Assembly: GCA_016180645.1 (NCBI GenBank)
Contig: JACPAV010000012.1
Location: 38,031 to 102,030 of the forward strand
Length of the DNA stretch: 64,000 nucleotides
From: Nitrospirota bacterium
GTDB taxonomy: Bacteria; JACPQY01
Direction: 5' to 3'
The position numbers were made by a program, and so were the translations under genes. The stretch's first letter is position 1. Every line of letters starts with the position of its first letter. This document shows, piece by piece, positions 34,624-44,429 of the stretch. A model generated the notes under the pieces. That model was not told the DNA's origin. It saw only the letters and a list, made by a program, of their open reading frames with translations, and did no database searches.

Positions 34624-36403
34624 CGATCGATTCCAGTCGGCGGGAAATGGATTCCGCGTTCTCCAGGAAGGTTCTCATCTCGGCATCGTCGGGTGCGTGC
34701 TGCAGACCTCGTCGCCAGAAAAGGGCTGCCTGGCGGTAGTTCCGGGATCGAAAGGATTCGAGGCCCAAGTAGCGGTAGGCCCGGCTCAGGGAGAGTCGCG
34801 TGAACGAGTGTCCTGGGAGCTCTCTGAGCAGGGCCTCCCAGGTTGTGATGGCGGCGCTATACTGGTGCTCCTCATACTGTCGCCTGCCCATCTCAAAACG
34901 CCTTGACTGCTCGGGCGAGATCAGGGGTTCCGAAGCGGGTTCCGGTTCCGGGACGATGACCGGTTCCCTGGGCGGAGCCACAGCCCTCACCGGCAGGGCT
35001 TTGGGCACGGCAGGGGGCGGGGATTGAACATGGGGCGGCGCGGGAGGCTCGGCAGGTTCCGGTTCTTCAGCGATCTGTTCCGGGGCGGCCGGGATCGGCT
35101 GGACGACCGGCCTCGCGAGCACCTCCTTCAGATCGATGGCCTTGAGCGAGGCTTGGGATGCGAGAATCCAGGCGTCCTCGTAATGCTTCGACTGTGTGGC
35201 GGTGCGGGCCTCCTCGAAACTCCGCCTTGCCTCTTCGAACCGTTCGGGCTCGCGCTGTTCGGCGCCCAACTCCCAGACCGCCCCGAGTAACGTTCCGGCC
35301 TGGTTCAGCGCCTGTTCGACGAATTTCATCGAGGTATCTTCCACCGTCGACTGCACGAGTTGCTCCCGCACCGTCGTATCCTGTTCGATGCGGCGCGAGT
35401 ACAGGATGTCGGGCCCGGTCTGTCGGACAGGCGGTCCGAACTTGTATCCGAGCGCGAGACGGTGCTCAGCCGAAACCGGATTCTGGAGGGTGAAGCTGTA
35501 ATCCACGGAAATGATTCCCAACGAGAGACCGGCTCCCGTCGAATAGACGGTTCGGTCGGGGCTCAAGGCGCTGCCGCCTCTGAACGAGAGGGTATATCCA
35601 TTCGAAATCGACGGGGCGGATCCGTCCGGCCCCGTGGCGAGCCATGACGACCAGGAACTCCAGGCGTATTCGAGGCCGAGTCGGAGTCCGGGCTTTGAAC
35701 GGATGGGCACGAATCCATCCAGCCCAAGCGCAACATCACCGGCCAGAATCGGAAGGTCGCGTCGAAGCAGCTTGTAGCCGAGTCCCACGTTGGCCTGGGT
35801 GGGAAGCTGGGAGTTCCGCTTTCCCTCCCGAACGCCGGGGCCCAGATTGAGGATGGAAGCCCCGATTTGAAGATTCTGGACGGGCACTCTGTACACCGCG
35901 CCCAAGTCAGCGGCGGCGCCGATGGATCGCGTGTCGAAGACCTGCTGTTGAAAGGCTTTCAGGAAGGCGCCCACGCTTGTGGAGGGCCCCATATCCCGGC
36001 CGAATCGGCCGATGACGACACTGCGGGTTTCCCGTCCAGATCCCTGAGTCTTGGAATCCCCCGTGGTGAGGGAAAAACTCCCTAGATCCTCATAGTAGGC
36101 AAACAGGCCGATCGTGCCTTGCGATGAAAGGCCATGGTTGTACTCCATGCATCCGGCGTGCCCGCCTGAACTGGGCTGAAGGTAGCAAAAAGCGCCAACC
36201 TTGCTCACGACCATCGCCAGCGCCGCCGGATTCTGAGCTGCGGAGGAGTAGTCATCGGCTAGCCCGGAGACCGCGCGGCCCATGGCCACCGTTCGCGGAT
36301 GGTCCAGGGCGTTGAGAAACCCCGGGCCCGTGGCTCTTGCGCCCTGTGCGCGGCCGGCGCCAAAAATGAGGATCAGGGCCAGCCAGCGACGGGTGGACCG
36401 CAT
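34607..36403 (-). CDS. PorV/UPF0164-like outer membrane protein with TPR tail
   Basis: 598 residues with a signal peptide (MRSTRRWLALILIFGAGRAQG). Residues about 28-330 resemble PorV/UPF0164 barrels: the opening ALDHPRTVAMGRAVSGLADD, AQNPAAL, then alternating amphipathic strands ending HRLALGYKFG. A helical region, a Pro-rich linker (about 430-490, many APP/EPEP) and TPR-like repeats (YSAAITTWEALLREL, YRQAALFWRRGL) follow. The ATG directly abuts the stop of the giant protein gene. Barrel plus TPR next to a giant exported protein suggests a role in its export or surface attachment. Confidence 0.72.
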   Translation of the reverse strand: MRSTRRWLALILIFGAGRAQGARATGPGFLNALDHPRTVAMGRAVSGLADDYSSAAQNPAALAMVVSKVGAFCYLQPSSGGHAGCMEYNHGLSSQGTIGLFAYYEDLGSFSLTTGDSKTQGSGRETRSVVIGRFGRDMGPSTSVGAFLKAFQQQVFDTRSIGAAADLGAVYRVPVQNLQIGASILNLGPGVREGKRNSQLPTQANVGLGYKLLRRDLPILAGDVALGLDGFVPIRSKPGLRLGLEYAWSSWSSWLATGPDGSAPSISNGYTLSFRGGSALSPDRTVYSTGAGLSLGIISVDYSFTLQNPVSAEHRLALGYKFGPPVRQTGPDILYSRRIEQDTTVREQLVQSTVEDTSMKFVEQALNQAGTLLGAVWELGAEQREPERFEEARRSFEEARTATQSKHYEDAWILASQASLKAIDLKEVLARPVVQPIPAAPEQIAEEPEPAEPPAPPHVQSPPPAVPKALPVRAVAPPREPVIVPEPEPASEPLISPEQSRRFEMGRRQYEEHQYSAAITTWEALLRELPGHSFTRLSLSRAYRYLGLESFRSRNYRQAALFWRRGLQHAPDDAEMRTFLENAESISRRLESIDATSR

Positions 36404-39400
36404 TTACAGGGCTTGGCCGATCGACACCAGCCGGTCGAGCAGCCACCGAATGGACCGGATCAGCGCAGGCTTGTCCTTCAGCCGCCGGACCAGGCGGGGA
36501 GACCACTGGTAGTAGCGCCCAATGAACCACCTGCCTGGGGAAGTCCTAGAGAGAGTGGAATCGCGGAAACGTTTCAGCGCGAGAACATTTGGATGGAAAG
36601 GATTTCCATAGACGGTTGTGGCCACGAAACAGCCCTTGTCCTGCGAATGAATGACCATGTCAATGGATTTCCGATAGTCCTGGGTGGTGAATACCCCCCG
36701 ATATCGCCCGATACCCAACATTTTTCCGCGTTGATCCTTTCCGTCCCAATCAACGGACTGGGGGCCAGCCGGCCGATTGGAGTCTTGGAACACCGTGCGA
36801 ACCGGCTCGCTCGTGGAATCGTAGATGATGAGTGAGGCGGGGCCGGCCGTGGCGAGGTTGAAGCGGATCGTGGTGGATCCCAGGCGGGGATCGAAGGGAT
36901 TGGGGAAACTTTGAAACAACCGGTTTTCCGGCAGGGCCAGATACTGGATGTCCACGCCGCCGGCCAGGGTCAGGCTCTCCTCCGCCACCGTTGCATGCAG
37001 GGTGAGGGACTGTTCCTCAAACGAGTAGGCATTCACCTCTGCGGTGCCGGTGCTGTCGCTCATCCGCTCCGGGGGCTCGATAACCAGGGTCGAGGATTGC
37101 GGCGTGAAAAACTGGATCGTCTTTCCTTCAACAGGGTTGCCGTACGCGTCTCGAATGTAGGCCATCACCCGTACGGGCGTTTCACCATCGGCCACCGACG
37201 ATACCGGATCGGCGGCAAGAATGGAGAGTCGGCCGTCCGCGATGCACGCCGCGCCATTGATGGAGAAATTGAGGGGACTGCCCGCCAGCCCTGTACGAAT
37301 GGCCTGTAAGATCGTTCGACCGGCGCGCTGGCCGATTACCACCTTCACCCGGGCCATGCCGTCCGGTCCGGAATTGACGAGATCCGTGGCAATCTGGGTG
37401 GTGGGATCCGAGCCCGGAGGCAGGGAGAATGCTACGGAGACGCCCTCCACCCCCACGCCCAGTCCATCCGTAACCTTCGTTTCGAGGGTCGTTTCGCTTC
37501 CCACACAACCCTGGAGAATTCCATCGCTCGAATGAAAACTCATCCGATCCGCGATGTTCACGAGGATACCGAACGCCTGGCTCCGAATCGTACGGGCGGG
37601 ACCGGTGTTCTTTCCTTCTTGAGCACTATTGGCTCGGATCACCATGGCGTAGTCGCTCCCGGCCGCAAACTCCGGGGCCGCGGAGTCCCAGCGCGCCTCA
37701 AAGGTACCCGGACGTTCGCGAACGGTTCGTATGCCGGCCATGCCCACGGGCATGTTTCCTTTTACGATTTCAAGGGTTGGTTCCTGCGTCAGTGTGTTCA
37801 CCTGGGTACCGTCGGGCCGGGTCACGGTGAAGATCATTCTCGCGATCGATCCTCTGGAGATATCGTCAGGTTGGTCCGCGATGTCGAGGATCAGATCCGT
37901 ATTGATCTGGTGTGGCGCTTCCAGGGAGAACAGCGGAAAGGAGCCTTTGACGGCCACGCCATCCCCAAGGCGCAAATCCCCCTTTTGCTCGATAGAGGCT
38001 TTCAGGAGCTCACCCGAGTTGGCCTTGTCACTGACATCAACGGCCACGAAGAAGACGCGATCGCTGCCGGGACCAATGGCAACGTCGGTGAAAAGGAATT
38101 CCTTTTTCGCAGACCTGAACGGTCCGGGCTCACCAATCTCCGGATCGCCATTCGGACCCGAGGCGAACTTCTGATTCCCGTCATCCACAAAGAGGTGAAC
38201 CGTGGAAACGGATGAATCATTCGAATTGAGGCTTGTCACCGTCATTCCTTTTACCACCTGGCTATTCTCCCCCGCGTTGTGAACAAGGATCGCGAGGACC
38301 GGCACGTGCTTGCTTCCGGCCGGGACAACCCGGAAATCGACGGGCAGGGATCCCCAGAAGAGAGAACGCGCGGTCACGGTGAAAGCCCCCGAGGTCAGCG
38401 TCGCATCGGGTCCCCGAAGTCCGGATCGCGTTCCGGAATCGCTGGCCACCCGAAGGGTGTAATCGGTACCCGAGGCTTGTGTGGGCGGGACAGACCATGT
38501 CGCTTTGTAGCGCCCCTCGGCGGCATTCACGGTGCTCCAACTCGCGGAGCCGACGTTCCGCTCTTCTTTGAACACGAGCACGGTAGGGGATCGGTCGAAC
38601 TGTTGCACGGGTGCTGAATCGAACCCCCGACGAATTGTAAATTCCATCCAGGCGTCATCTCCGATGGCGGCCGCAGCCGGCTGGGCCTCGGCCTTGAAAC
38701 TGAGGCTTGTATCGATGCTGAAGGTGGCCGTGGAATGGGACGTGGTCGGGCCTACATTCCCCGCGCTGCCGGCCGAATCCGCCATGACCCTGAGCACATA
38801 ATCCGGACCCTTGGTCTGGAAGTCGGGAATCACCCAACTGATCCGATACTTCCCTTCACCCGGCTTGACCACGTCCCATGCGCCTGCCGCCATTTCCTGG
38901 CTTCCCTTGTAAATCTTGACCTTGGGAAGCGGATCGAAAGAGGCGACGGGGCCGCCGTCCGAATATTGAACCTGGAGATCACACCCCACGGTGTCCCGGG
39001 CGGTCCCAGCCTTGGGCTGGTTCAGCAGGGTGAATCGGAGTGATGTATCGACGGAGAAATCGGCCGAGGCCAGTTCGGCGTTTGTTCCCTTGTTGCCGGC
39101 GGCTTTGGCCACACCGGCAAAAAGCGCGATATTGTAGTTTGGCGACGTCGCTTGGAAGTCGGGGATCTTCCAAGTGGCGCGGTATCGGCCGAGAGAGGAA
39201 TCGAACACGGACCAATTGGGAACGGCAACGTTCGTAATGCCCAGCCGAACATTCAGAGTGGGTGTGGCATCGAGCGTAGGAACCGCCGTGCCATCCGAAA
39301 AGGTCACGGCATATTCCGCAACCACCGTGTCGCCCGCCTTTTGGGGCAACGGCTGTTTGACGATCGAAAACGTAAGTTGCGTGTCCACGGTGAAGCTATT

Positions 39401-42250
39401 GGAAGCCAGTCCGGTAGCCGGGCCGAAATTGCCGCCCGCCGATCCGGATGATGCCGTCAACAGAAAACTGTAGTTGCTGGACGTCGCCTGGAAATCGGGC
39501 ACCACCCACGTCGCGCGGTAAGTGCCGAGCGCGGTGTTGAGGGGAGACCAGGCGGCTGTTGCGACTTCGGTCCCGCCCTCTCTCACGCTTACCACGGGGG
39601 CCACTCCGAAATTGGTGACGGCGGTCCCGTCGGAGTATTCCGCCCTGTAATCCGCAGACACCGTTTCACGGGCCTTCGCCCGGCCGGGCTGGGCCGTCAG
39701 GACCAGGGTGAGGGTGGGATTGACCAGATGCCCGCTGTCCACCCCCGTTCCCAGCGAGCTCAGAGGAAAGGAGCCGGACATGCTGTAAGGACCTTGGGCG
39801 AGATCGGCTGCGACGTCGATCTTCGCATTCAGCCGCGCGCCGGCCGTGGCCGTTCCGGAAAGATCGAATGCGACAAACAACTGCCGTGTGCCGCCGTTCC
39901 TCGCAATGATGAGGTTCAACCCGCTGAACGTGTAGGTCCCGCCCGCAAAGGCACCCGCATTCCCAATTTCCGAATCCGTTGCCGGCGTGAATTGGCCGTC
40001 TCCCGTATCGACAAAAAGGTGTACCGTGGTGATGTCGGAATCGGCGCCGTTCACGCGCGTAACTTTCACGCTGTTCAGAACCTGATCATTCGCAATATTA
40101 TTGTTCGTGCCCGACAGAGCCAACACCGGAATCTGAGTTTTGCCCCTCGGTTGCGACTGGGAGGCGAGGAGTTGGCGCATCCATGCCACCGCCTGTGTCG
40201 CTCCGCCGGATATCGCGAATGTGCTCGTGGCCTGATCGGTCGCGGGACCGGCATTGCCCAGAGCCCTCGCGACTGCGGCTTGAATGTGAAAATCATAGTC
40301 GCTCCCAGAGAAGGCCCCAAGGGGAACCACCCAGGACGCCCGATACTGACCCGTGAGCACATTGAGCACGGACCACACCGTGGTGGCTTGAAAGACCCCT
40401 CCCTTCCGGACCGTGACGGTGGGAAGGGTGGAGAAGTTCGTAACGGGAGCACCGCCGGAGAAAGTGACCTGAAAATCCGCGAAAATAGTGTCCCCTGCAT
40501 TCCCGTTGGCGGGCGGCACGGTGTTGACGAAGGTGAGGGTGGTGTCCACGGTGAAGCCGTCGGAGGCCAGTCCGGTGGCCGGCCCGGCATTGCCGCCGGC
40601 CGATCCCGATGAGGCTGTTACGAGGAAATCATAGTCGCTGGATGTCGTCTGGAAGTCGGGCACCACCCAGGTGACGCGGTAGGTGCCAAGTGCGGCGTTG
40701 ATGGAAGACCAGACGGCCGTTGCGACTCCGGTCCCTCCCTCTCTCACGCCCACCACAGGCGCCACGCCGAAATTGGTGACGACGGTCCCGTCGGAGTATT
40801 CCGCCCTGTAGTCCGCAGACACCGTTTCACGGGCTTTCGCGCCACCGGGCTGGGCCGTCGGAATCAGGCTGATGGTTGGATCGACGAGATGCCCGCTGTC
40901 CACCCCCGTTCCGAGCGAGCTCAGGGGAAACGCGCCGGACACCGTGTAAGGATTCTGGACAAGATCACCTGCGATGTCGACCTTCGCGTTCAGTCGCGCG
41001 CCGGCCGCGGCCGAACCTGAAACGTCGAAAGCGACAAACAACTGTTGTGTGCCGCCGTTTCTTGCAATGACGAGGTTCAGCCCGCTGAACGTGTAAGTCC
41101 CGCCCACGAACGCACCCGCGGTGCCGATTTCCAGGTCCGTCGCCGGAGTGAATTGCCCGTCGTTGCTGTCGACAAAAAGGTGTACCGAGGTGATGTCGGA
41201 ATCGGCTCCGTTCACGCGCGTAACTTTCACGCTGTTCAGAACCTGGTCGTCTACAGCATTGTTGTTGATGCCCCACAGGACCAGCACAGGAACTTGAACC
41301 TTGCTCCTCGGTTGGGACTGGGCGGAGAGAAGTTGGCGTATCCACGTCACCGATTGCGTCGCGCCGCCGGATACCGTGAATGCGCTCGAGGCCTGATTCG
41401 TCCCGGGTCCGGAATTGCCCAGCGCATTCCCGGTAAGGGCCTGAATGTCAAAATCATAGTCGCTCCCCGCGGATGCCCCGGCCGGTACGGTCCAGGACGC
41501 CCGATACTGTCCCGTCTCCGCATTGAGGGTGGACCAAACCGCGTTGGCCTGGAATGCGCCTCCCTTCCGCGTCGTGACGGTCGGGAGGGTGGAGAAGCCC
41601 GTGACCAGAGAACCATCAGAGTAAGTGACCTGGAAATCGGTGAATGCAAGATCCCCGGCGTTGCAGTTGGCGGGGGGCACGGTGTTGGCGAAGGTAAGGG
41701 CACTGCTTACAAGGTGGCCGTTGGAAGCGGTTGTCCCGAGCGAGCTCATGGGAAAGGCGCCCAGAACCGATCCCGATTCGCTCACATCGGAAGAGGCGTT
41801 CAAGGATGCGCTTAGGCGGGCGCCATCGATGGCTGCCGTTGAAACGTCCACCGTAACCCAGAAATACCTGGTTGTATTTTTCGTGAGCGATACGCTCAGA
41901 CTCGAGAATGTCTTTTTCCCGCTGGAGAACGGCCCGGCCGTGCCGATTTGCGTGTCGGTGCCCGGCTCAAAGACTCCGCTGGCATTCGCATCCACCCAAA
42001 GCCGGGCGCTGGAGATGTCCGTGTCGGCGCCGTTGACACGCGTAAGGGTCAGGCCATTCAGGGTGTTCGTCGAGTTGTTCTGGGTGGCTTTGAGTTCAAG
42101 GACTTTCACGGTGGTTTTGCCTCGTGGGAGCGTCTGGGCCGTCACCGCGCCGGCGGACCAAGTCGTGCTGGAGTAGGATTTTCCCGGCAGTGCGGCCAGC
42201 CAGACCAGTCCCAGCGCGAGAAGGGTGAGGCGAGTGAAGACGGCCCGCAT
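36404..42250 (-). CDS. Giant repetitive surface protein with FlgD-like and CFI-box C-terminal domains
   Basis: 1948 residues from the ATG at 42250, which yields a signal peptide (MRAVFTRLTLLALGLVWLAA). The body is built of recurring beta modules: one type with TRVNGADSDIT and FVDxxxGQFTPATD (Asp-rich, calcium-like), the other Ig-like with YRASW/YRATWVVPDF. Two adjacent blocks of about 389 residues are near duplicates. After a Big-1-like stretch (LSILAADPVSSVADGETPV) comes a FlgD-type Ig domain (FQSFPNPFDPRLGSTTIRFN). The last 75 residues form a CFI-box tail (CFVATTVYGNPFHPNVLALK). Likely an adhesin or surface-layer fibre. Sits in an operon with c-di-GMP proteins and a PorV-like barrel. Confidence 0.8.
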   Translation of the reverse strand: MRAVFTRLTLLALGLVWLAALPGKSYSSTTWSAGAVTAQTLPRGKTTVKVLELKATQNNSTNTLNGLTLTRVNGADTDISSARLWVDANASGVFEPGTDTQIGTAGPFSSGKKTFSSLSVSLTKNTTRYFWVTVDVSTAAIDGARLSASLNASSDVSESGSVLGAFPMSSLGTTASNGHLVSSALTFANTVPPANCNAGDLAFTDFQVTYSDGSLVTGFSTLPTVTTRKGGAFQANAVWSTLNAETGQYRASWTVPAGASAGSDYDFDIQALTGNALGNSGPGTNQASSAFTVSGGATQSVTWIRQLLSAQSQPRSKVQVPVLVLWGINNNAVDDQVLNSVKVTRVNGADSDITSVHLFVDSNDGQFTPATDLEIGTAGAFVGGTYTFSGLNLVIARNGGTQQLFVAFDVSGSAAAGARLNAKVDIAGDLVQNPYTVSGAFPLSSLGTGVDSGHLVDPTISLIPTAQPGGAKARETVSADYRAEYSDGTVVTNFGVAPVVGVREGGTGVATAVWSSINAALGTYRVTWVVPDFQTTSSDYDFLVTASSGSAGGNAGPATGLASDGFTVDTTLTFVNTVPPANGNAGDTIFADFQVTFSGGAPVTNFSTLPTVTVRKGGVFQATTVWSVLNVLTGQYRASWVVPLGAFSGSDYDFHIQAAVARALGNAGPATDQATSTFAISGGATQAVAWMRQLLASQSQPRGKTQIPVLALSGTNNNIANDQVLNSVKVTRVNGADSDITTVHLFVDTGDGQFTPATDSEIGNAGAFAGGTYTFSGLNLIIARNGGTRQLFVAFDLSGTATAGARLNAKIDVAADLAQGPYSMSGSFPLSSLGTGVDSGHLVNPTLTLVLTAQPGRAKARETVSADYRAEYSDGTAVTNFGVAPVVSVREGGTEVATAAWSPLNTALGTYRATWVVPDFQATSSNYSFLLTASSGSAGGNFGPATGLASNSFTVDTQLTFSIVKQPLPQKAGDTVVAEYAVTFSDGTAVPTLDATPTLNVRLGITNVAVPNWSVFDSSLGRYRATWKIPDFQATSPNYNIALFAGVAKAAGNKGTNAELASADFSVDTSLRFTLLNQPKAGTARDTVGCDLQVQYSDGGPVASFDPLPKVKIYKGSQEMAAGAWDVVKPGEGKYRISWVIPDFQTKGPDYVLRVMADSAGSAGNVGPTTSHSTATFSIDTSLSFKAEAQPAAAAIGDDAWMEFTIRRGFDSAPVQQFDRSPTVLVFKEERNVGSASWSTVNAAEGRYKATWSVPPTQASGTDYTLRVASDSGTRSGLRGPDATLTSGAFTVTARSLFWGSLPVDFRVVPAGSKHVPVLAILVHNAGENSQVVKGMTVTSLNSNDSSVSTVHLFVDDGNQKFASGPNGDPEIGEPGPFRSAKKEFLFTDVAIGPGSDRVFFVAVDVSDKANSGELLKASIEQKGDLRLGDGVAVKGSFPLFSLEAPHQINTDLILDIADQPDDISRGSIARMIFTVTRPDGTQVNTLTQEPTLEIVKGNMPVGMAGIRTVRERPGTFEARWDSAAPEFAAGSDYAMVIRANSAQEGKNTGPARTIRSQAFGILVNIADRMSFHSSDGILQGCVGSETTLETKVTDGLGVGVEGVSVAFSLPPGSDPTTQIATDLVNSGPDGMARVKVVIGQRAGRTILQAIRTGLAGSPLNFSINGAACIADGRLSILAADPVSSVADGETPVRVMAYIRDAYGNPVEGKTIQFFTPQSSTLVIEPPERMSDSTGTAEVNAYSFEEQSLTLHATVAEESLTLAGGVDIQYLALPENRLFQSFPNPFDPRLGSTTIRFNLATAGPASLIIYDSTSEPVRTVFQDSNRPAGPQSVDWDGKDQRGKMLGIGRYRGVFTTQDYRKSIDMVIHSQDKGCFVATTVYGNPFHPNVLALKRFRDSTLSRTSPGRWFIGRYYQWSPRLVRRLKDKPALIRSIRWLLDRLVSIGQAL
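39372..41705 (-). repeat. Two tandem ~1.17-kb repeats inside the giant gene
   Basis: Unit 1 (about 40539-41705) and unit 2 (about 39372-40538) both run from LTFxNTVPPANxNAGD through QLLxxQSQPR, NSVKVTRVNGADSDIT and SSLGTGVDSGHLV to FTVDT. Unit lengths match at about 1167 bases (389 codons). Protein identity is high but not complete, and bounds are approximate to about 10 bases. Weaker related modules continue downstream. Confidence 0.8.
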
Positions 42251-42254
42251 GAAT

Positions 42255-44429
42255 CTAGCCCTGGAGCGCCTTCTGTTTGGATTCGAAGTATTGGGCGACG
42301 TGCTTTGCATCCATCGGTTGGCTGAAGAGGTAGCCCTGCCCGTAACGGCAGCCGAGACATTTCAGGCGACGAAGCTGCTCCGCCGTCTCCACGCCCTCGG
42401 CCACCACATCCATGCACAGGCTGGTCGCGAGGACGCAGATGGTCTTGATGACCTCCGAACTTTCTTCATCGATGCCGAGCCGTTTGACAAACGTTCGGTC
42501 CACTTTCAGGGCGTTGAAATTGAATCGATGGAGGTAGCTCAGGGACGAATACCCCGTTCCGAAGTCGTCGATCACCAACTGGATGCCTCGATCCTTGAGC
42601 TGAAGCAGGATGGCGGTGACGGCCACCGTGTCTCCCGTGGTCACACTTTCGCTTATCTCAAGGCGGAGGGAGCGCGGGTCCAGCTGGGTATCCCGGAGGA
42701 TGCGGTCGATCCGGGCAACAAGATCGATCTTGGCGATTCGCTTGCCTGAAAGTTTGACGCTGATGGTGAAGGAAGGGGGAAGCTTGAATTTCAATTGCCA
42801 CTCCCGCATCTGGCGGCAGGCATGGTCCAGCATCCAGAAGCTGATGGGGGTGATCAGGCCTGTCTCCTCCGCAATCGGGAGGAATTCTCCAGGCAGGATC
42901 ACTTTGCCGCTGGGGTGTTTCCACCGCAGAAGGCACTCGAGTCCGATGTCCTTCCCTGATTCCAGGTCTACAATGGTCTGGTAATCCGCGGCCAGTTGGC
43001 CGCGATCGACGGCTTTTCGAAGGTCCACCTCGAGGTTCAGCTTGGCCACGGCCCAGGACCGCATTTCGAGGTCGAAGATCTCATGCCGCGCGCCGCCGTC
43101 CGCCTTTGCCCGATACATGGCGGTATCCGCATCGCGAAGCATCTCGTGAGCGCCGGTATACCCGGTGGTACTGATCGCAACCCCAATAGATGCCGAGGTC
43201 TGCACTTCATGCTTGCCGAGCTCGAAGGGGCGGGCAATCTCCTGCTGAATCCGTTGCACGATACGCAGGGCACCGACTGCATCTTTTACGTCGTCCAGCA
43301 ACACGGCAAATTCATCCCCGCCAAACCGTGTGACGGCGTCGCCCGGTCGGAGGCAGGCTTCGAGCCGGCGGGCCGCCTCGACCAGAAGAAGATCGCCGAC
43401 GGGATGCCCCAGGCTGTCGTTGATGAACTTGAAGCGGTCAAGGTCGATAAACAGGACGGCCAGGGCGTATTCCGGGTTGCGATGGGTTCGAGCCAAGAGC
43501 CGCTCGACCCGGTCGAGGAACAGCGCGCGATTCGGTAGACCCGTAAGGGTGTCGTGCATTCGGCGTTTGCTGACGTCGCTCACCGATCCAGCCATGCGAT
43601 GAGGGGAACCGTCACTGCCCAACACGCCGAGACCGCGGTTCAGGACCCAGCGGTAGGTCCCGTCCCGGTGCAACATGCGATATTCCTCCTCAAAGGTAAG
43701 CTGGGTTCCCTTGGTGACGGCATCCACCGCGCTTCTGACCGTGAAGATGTCATTCGGATGGACCCGGCTGAACCATTCGTCGGGCTTATTCTCGAGTTCC
43801 GTCTCCCCGTAGCCGATCATGGCCTTCCAACGAGGGGAGAACTGAATCAGATTCGTCGTGAGATCCCATTCCCACAAGCCGTCGTTGGCCGCCTGAACGG
43901 CAAGGGAATAGACGGGATGCTCCGCCACCTCAGGTTTCTGGACGAGTGCGGCGAGGAGTTGTCGGCCACCGATGGTGACCCGGGTGAGACGGACGGTGAC
44001 GGGAATGGGCTCCCCGTCGTGTTTCATTCCATGCAACGCGATTCTTCGCCCGAGCAATCCCCAGGTCGTCCGCCCGAATTCCACGGGATCAACGGGGATC
44101 CTGAAGCCATTGTCTCCCACAAGGAATTTGCCCAGAGGGCGGCCCAGGAAGGCATGCGCAGGCAGGCCCCACATGGTTTCGATTTCCCGATTCAGCATGA
44201 GGATCGTTCCGGCGGAATCCGCCGTGAAAATGCCTTCGCCGATGCCATCCAAAATCGCCCGTATGTCGGGCATGGAATCGAAAGCATCCGCGGGATTGCC
44301 GTGACCCTTCGGACCAAACTTGCGGTCTGTGGCAGAAGCCGTCCGAACCGGTCCCTCCGCGCTCTGGACTCCTTCATCGAAAGGGCCGGCCGGGAATGTC
44401 CCTTCCGCCATCGTTCCACTTCCCTTCAT
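42255..44429 (-). CDS. PAS-PAS-GGDEF-EAL cyclic-di-GMP protein
   Basis: 724-residue cytoplasmic protein with no membrane segment. PAS domains at about 55-165 and 178-290, GGDEF at about 291-455, EAL at about 465-720. The cyclase motif GGDEF (370-374) is intact, with an inhibitory I-site RPGD at 361-364. The EAL domain keeps Glu498 (in ECL), LEISES, DDFGTG, the Lys of LKVDR and AEGVE, but has Lys559 (SVKLS) where the metal-ligand Asn of SVNLS is expected. It is therefore probably a diguanylate cyclase, with doubtful phosphodiesterase activity. Start overlaps the HD-GYP gene stop (ATGA). Confidence 0.9.
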   Translation of the reverse strand: MKGSGTMAEGTFPAGPFDEGVQSAEGPVRTASATDRKFGPKGHGNPADAFDSMPDIRAILDGIGEGIFTADSAGTILMLNREIETMWGLPAHAFLGRPLGKFLVGDNGFRIPVDPVEFGRTTWGLLGRRIALHGMKHDGEPIPVTVRLTRVTIGGRQLLAALVQKPEVAEHPVYSLAVQAANDGLWEWDLTTNLIQFSPRWKAMIGYGETELENKPDEWFSRVHPNDIFTVRSAVDAVTKGTQLTFEEEYRMLHRDGTYRWVLNRGLGVLGSDGSPHRMAGSVSDVSKRRMHDTLTGLPNRALFLDRVERLLARTHRNPEYALAVLFIDLDRFKFINDSLGHPVGDLLLVEAARRLEACLRPGDAVTRFGGDEFAVLLDDVKDAVGALRIVQRIQQEIARPFELGKHEVQTSASIGVAISTTGYTGAHEMLRDADTAMYRAKADGGARHEIFDLEMRSWAVAKLNLEVDLRKAVDRGQLAADYQTIVDLESGKDIGLECLLRWKHPSGKVILPGEFLPIAEETGLITPISFWMLDHACRQMREWQLKFKLPPSFTISVKLSGKRIAKIDLVARIDRILRDTQLDPRSLRLEISESVTTGDTVAVTAILLQLKDRGIQLVIDDFGTGYSSLSYLHRFNFNALKVDRTFVKRLGIDEESSEVIKTICVLATSLCMDVVAEGVETAEQLRRLKCLGCRYGQGYLFSQPMDAKHVAQYFESKQKALQG

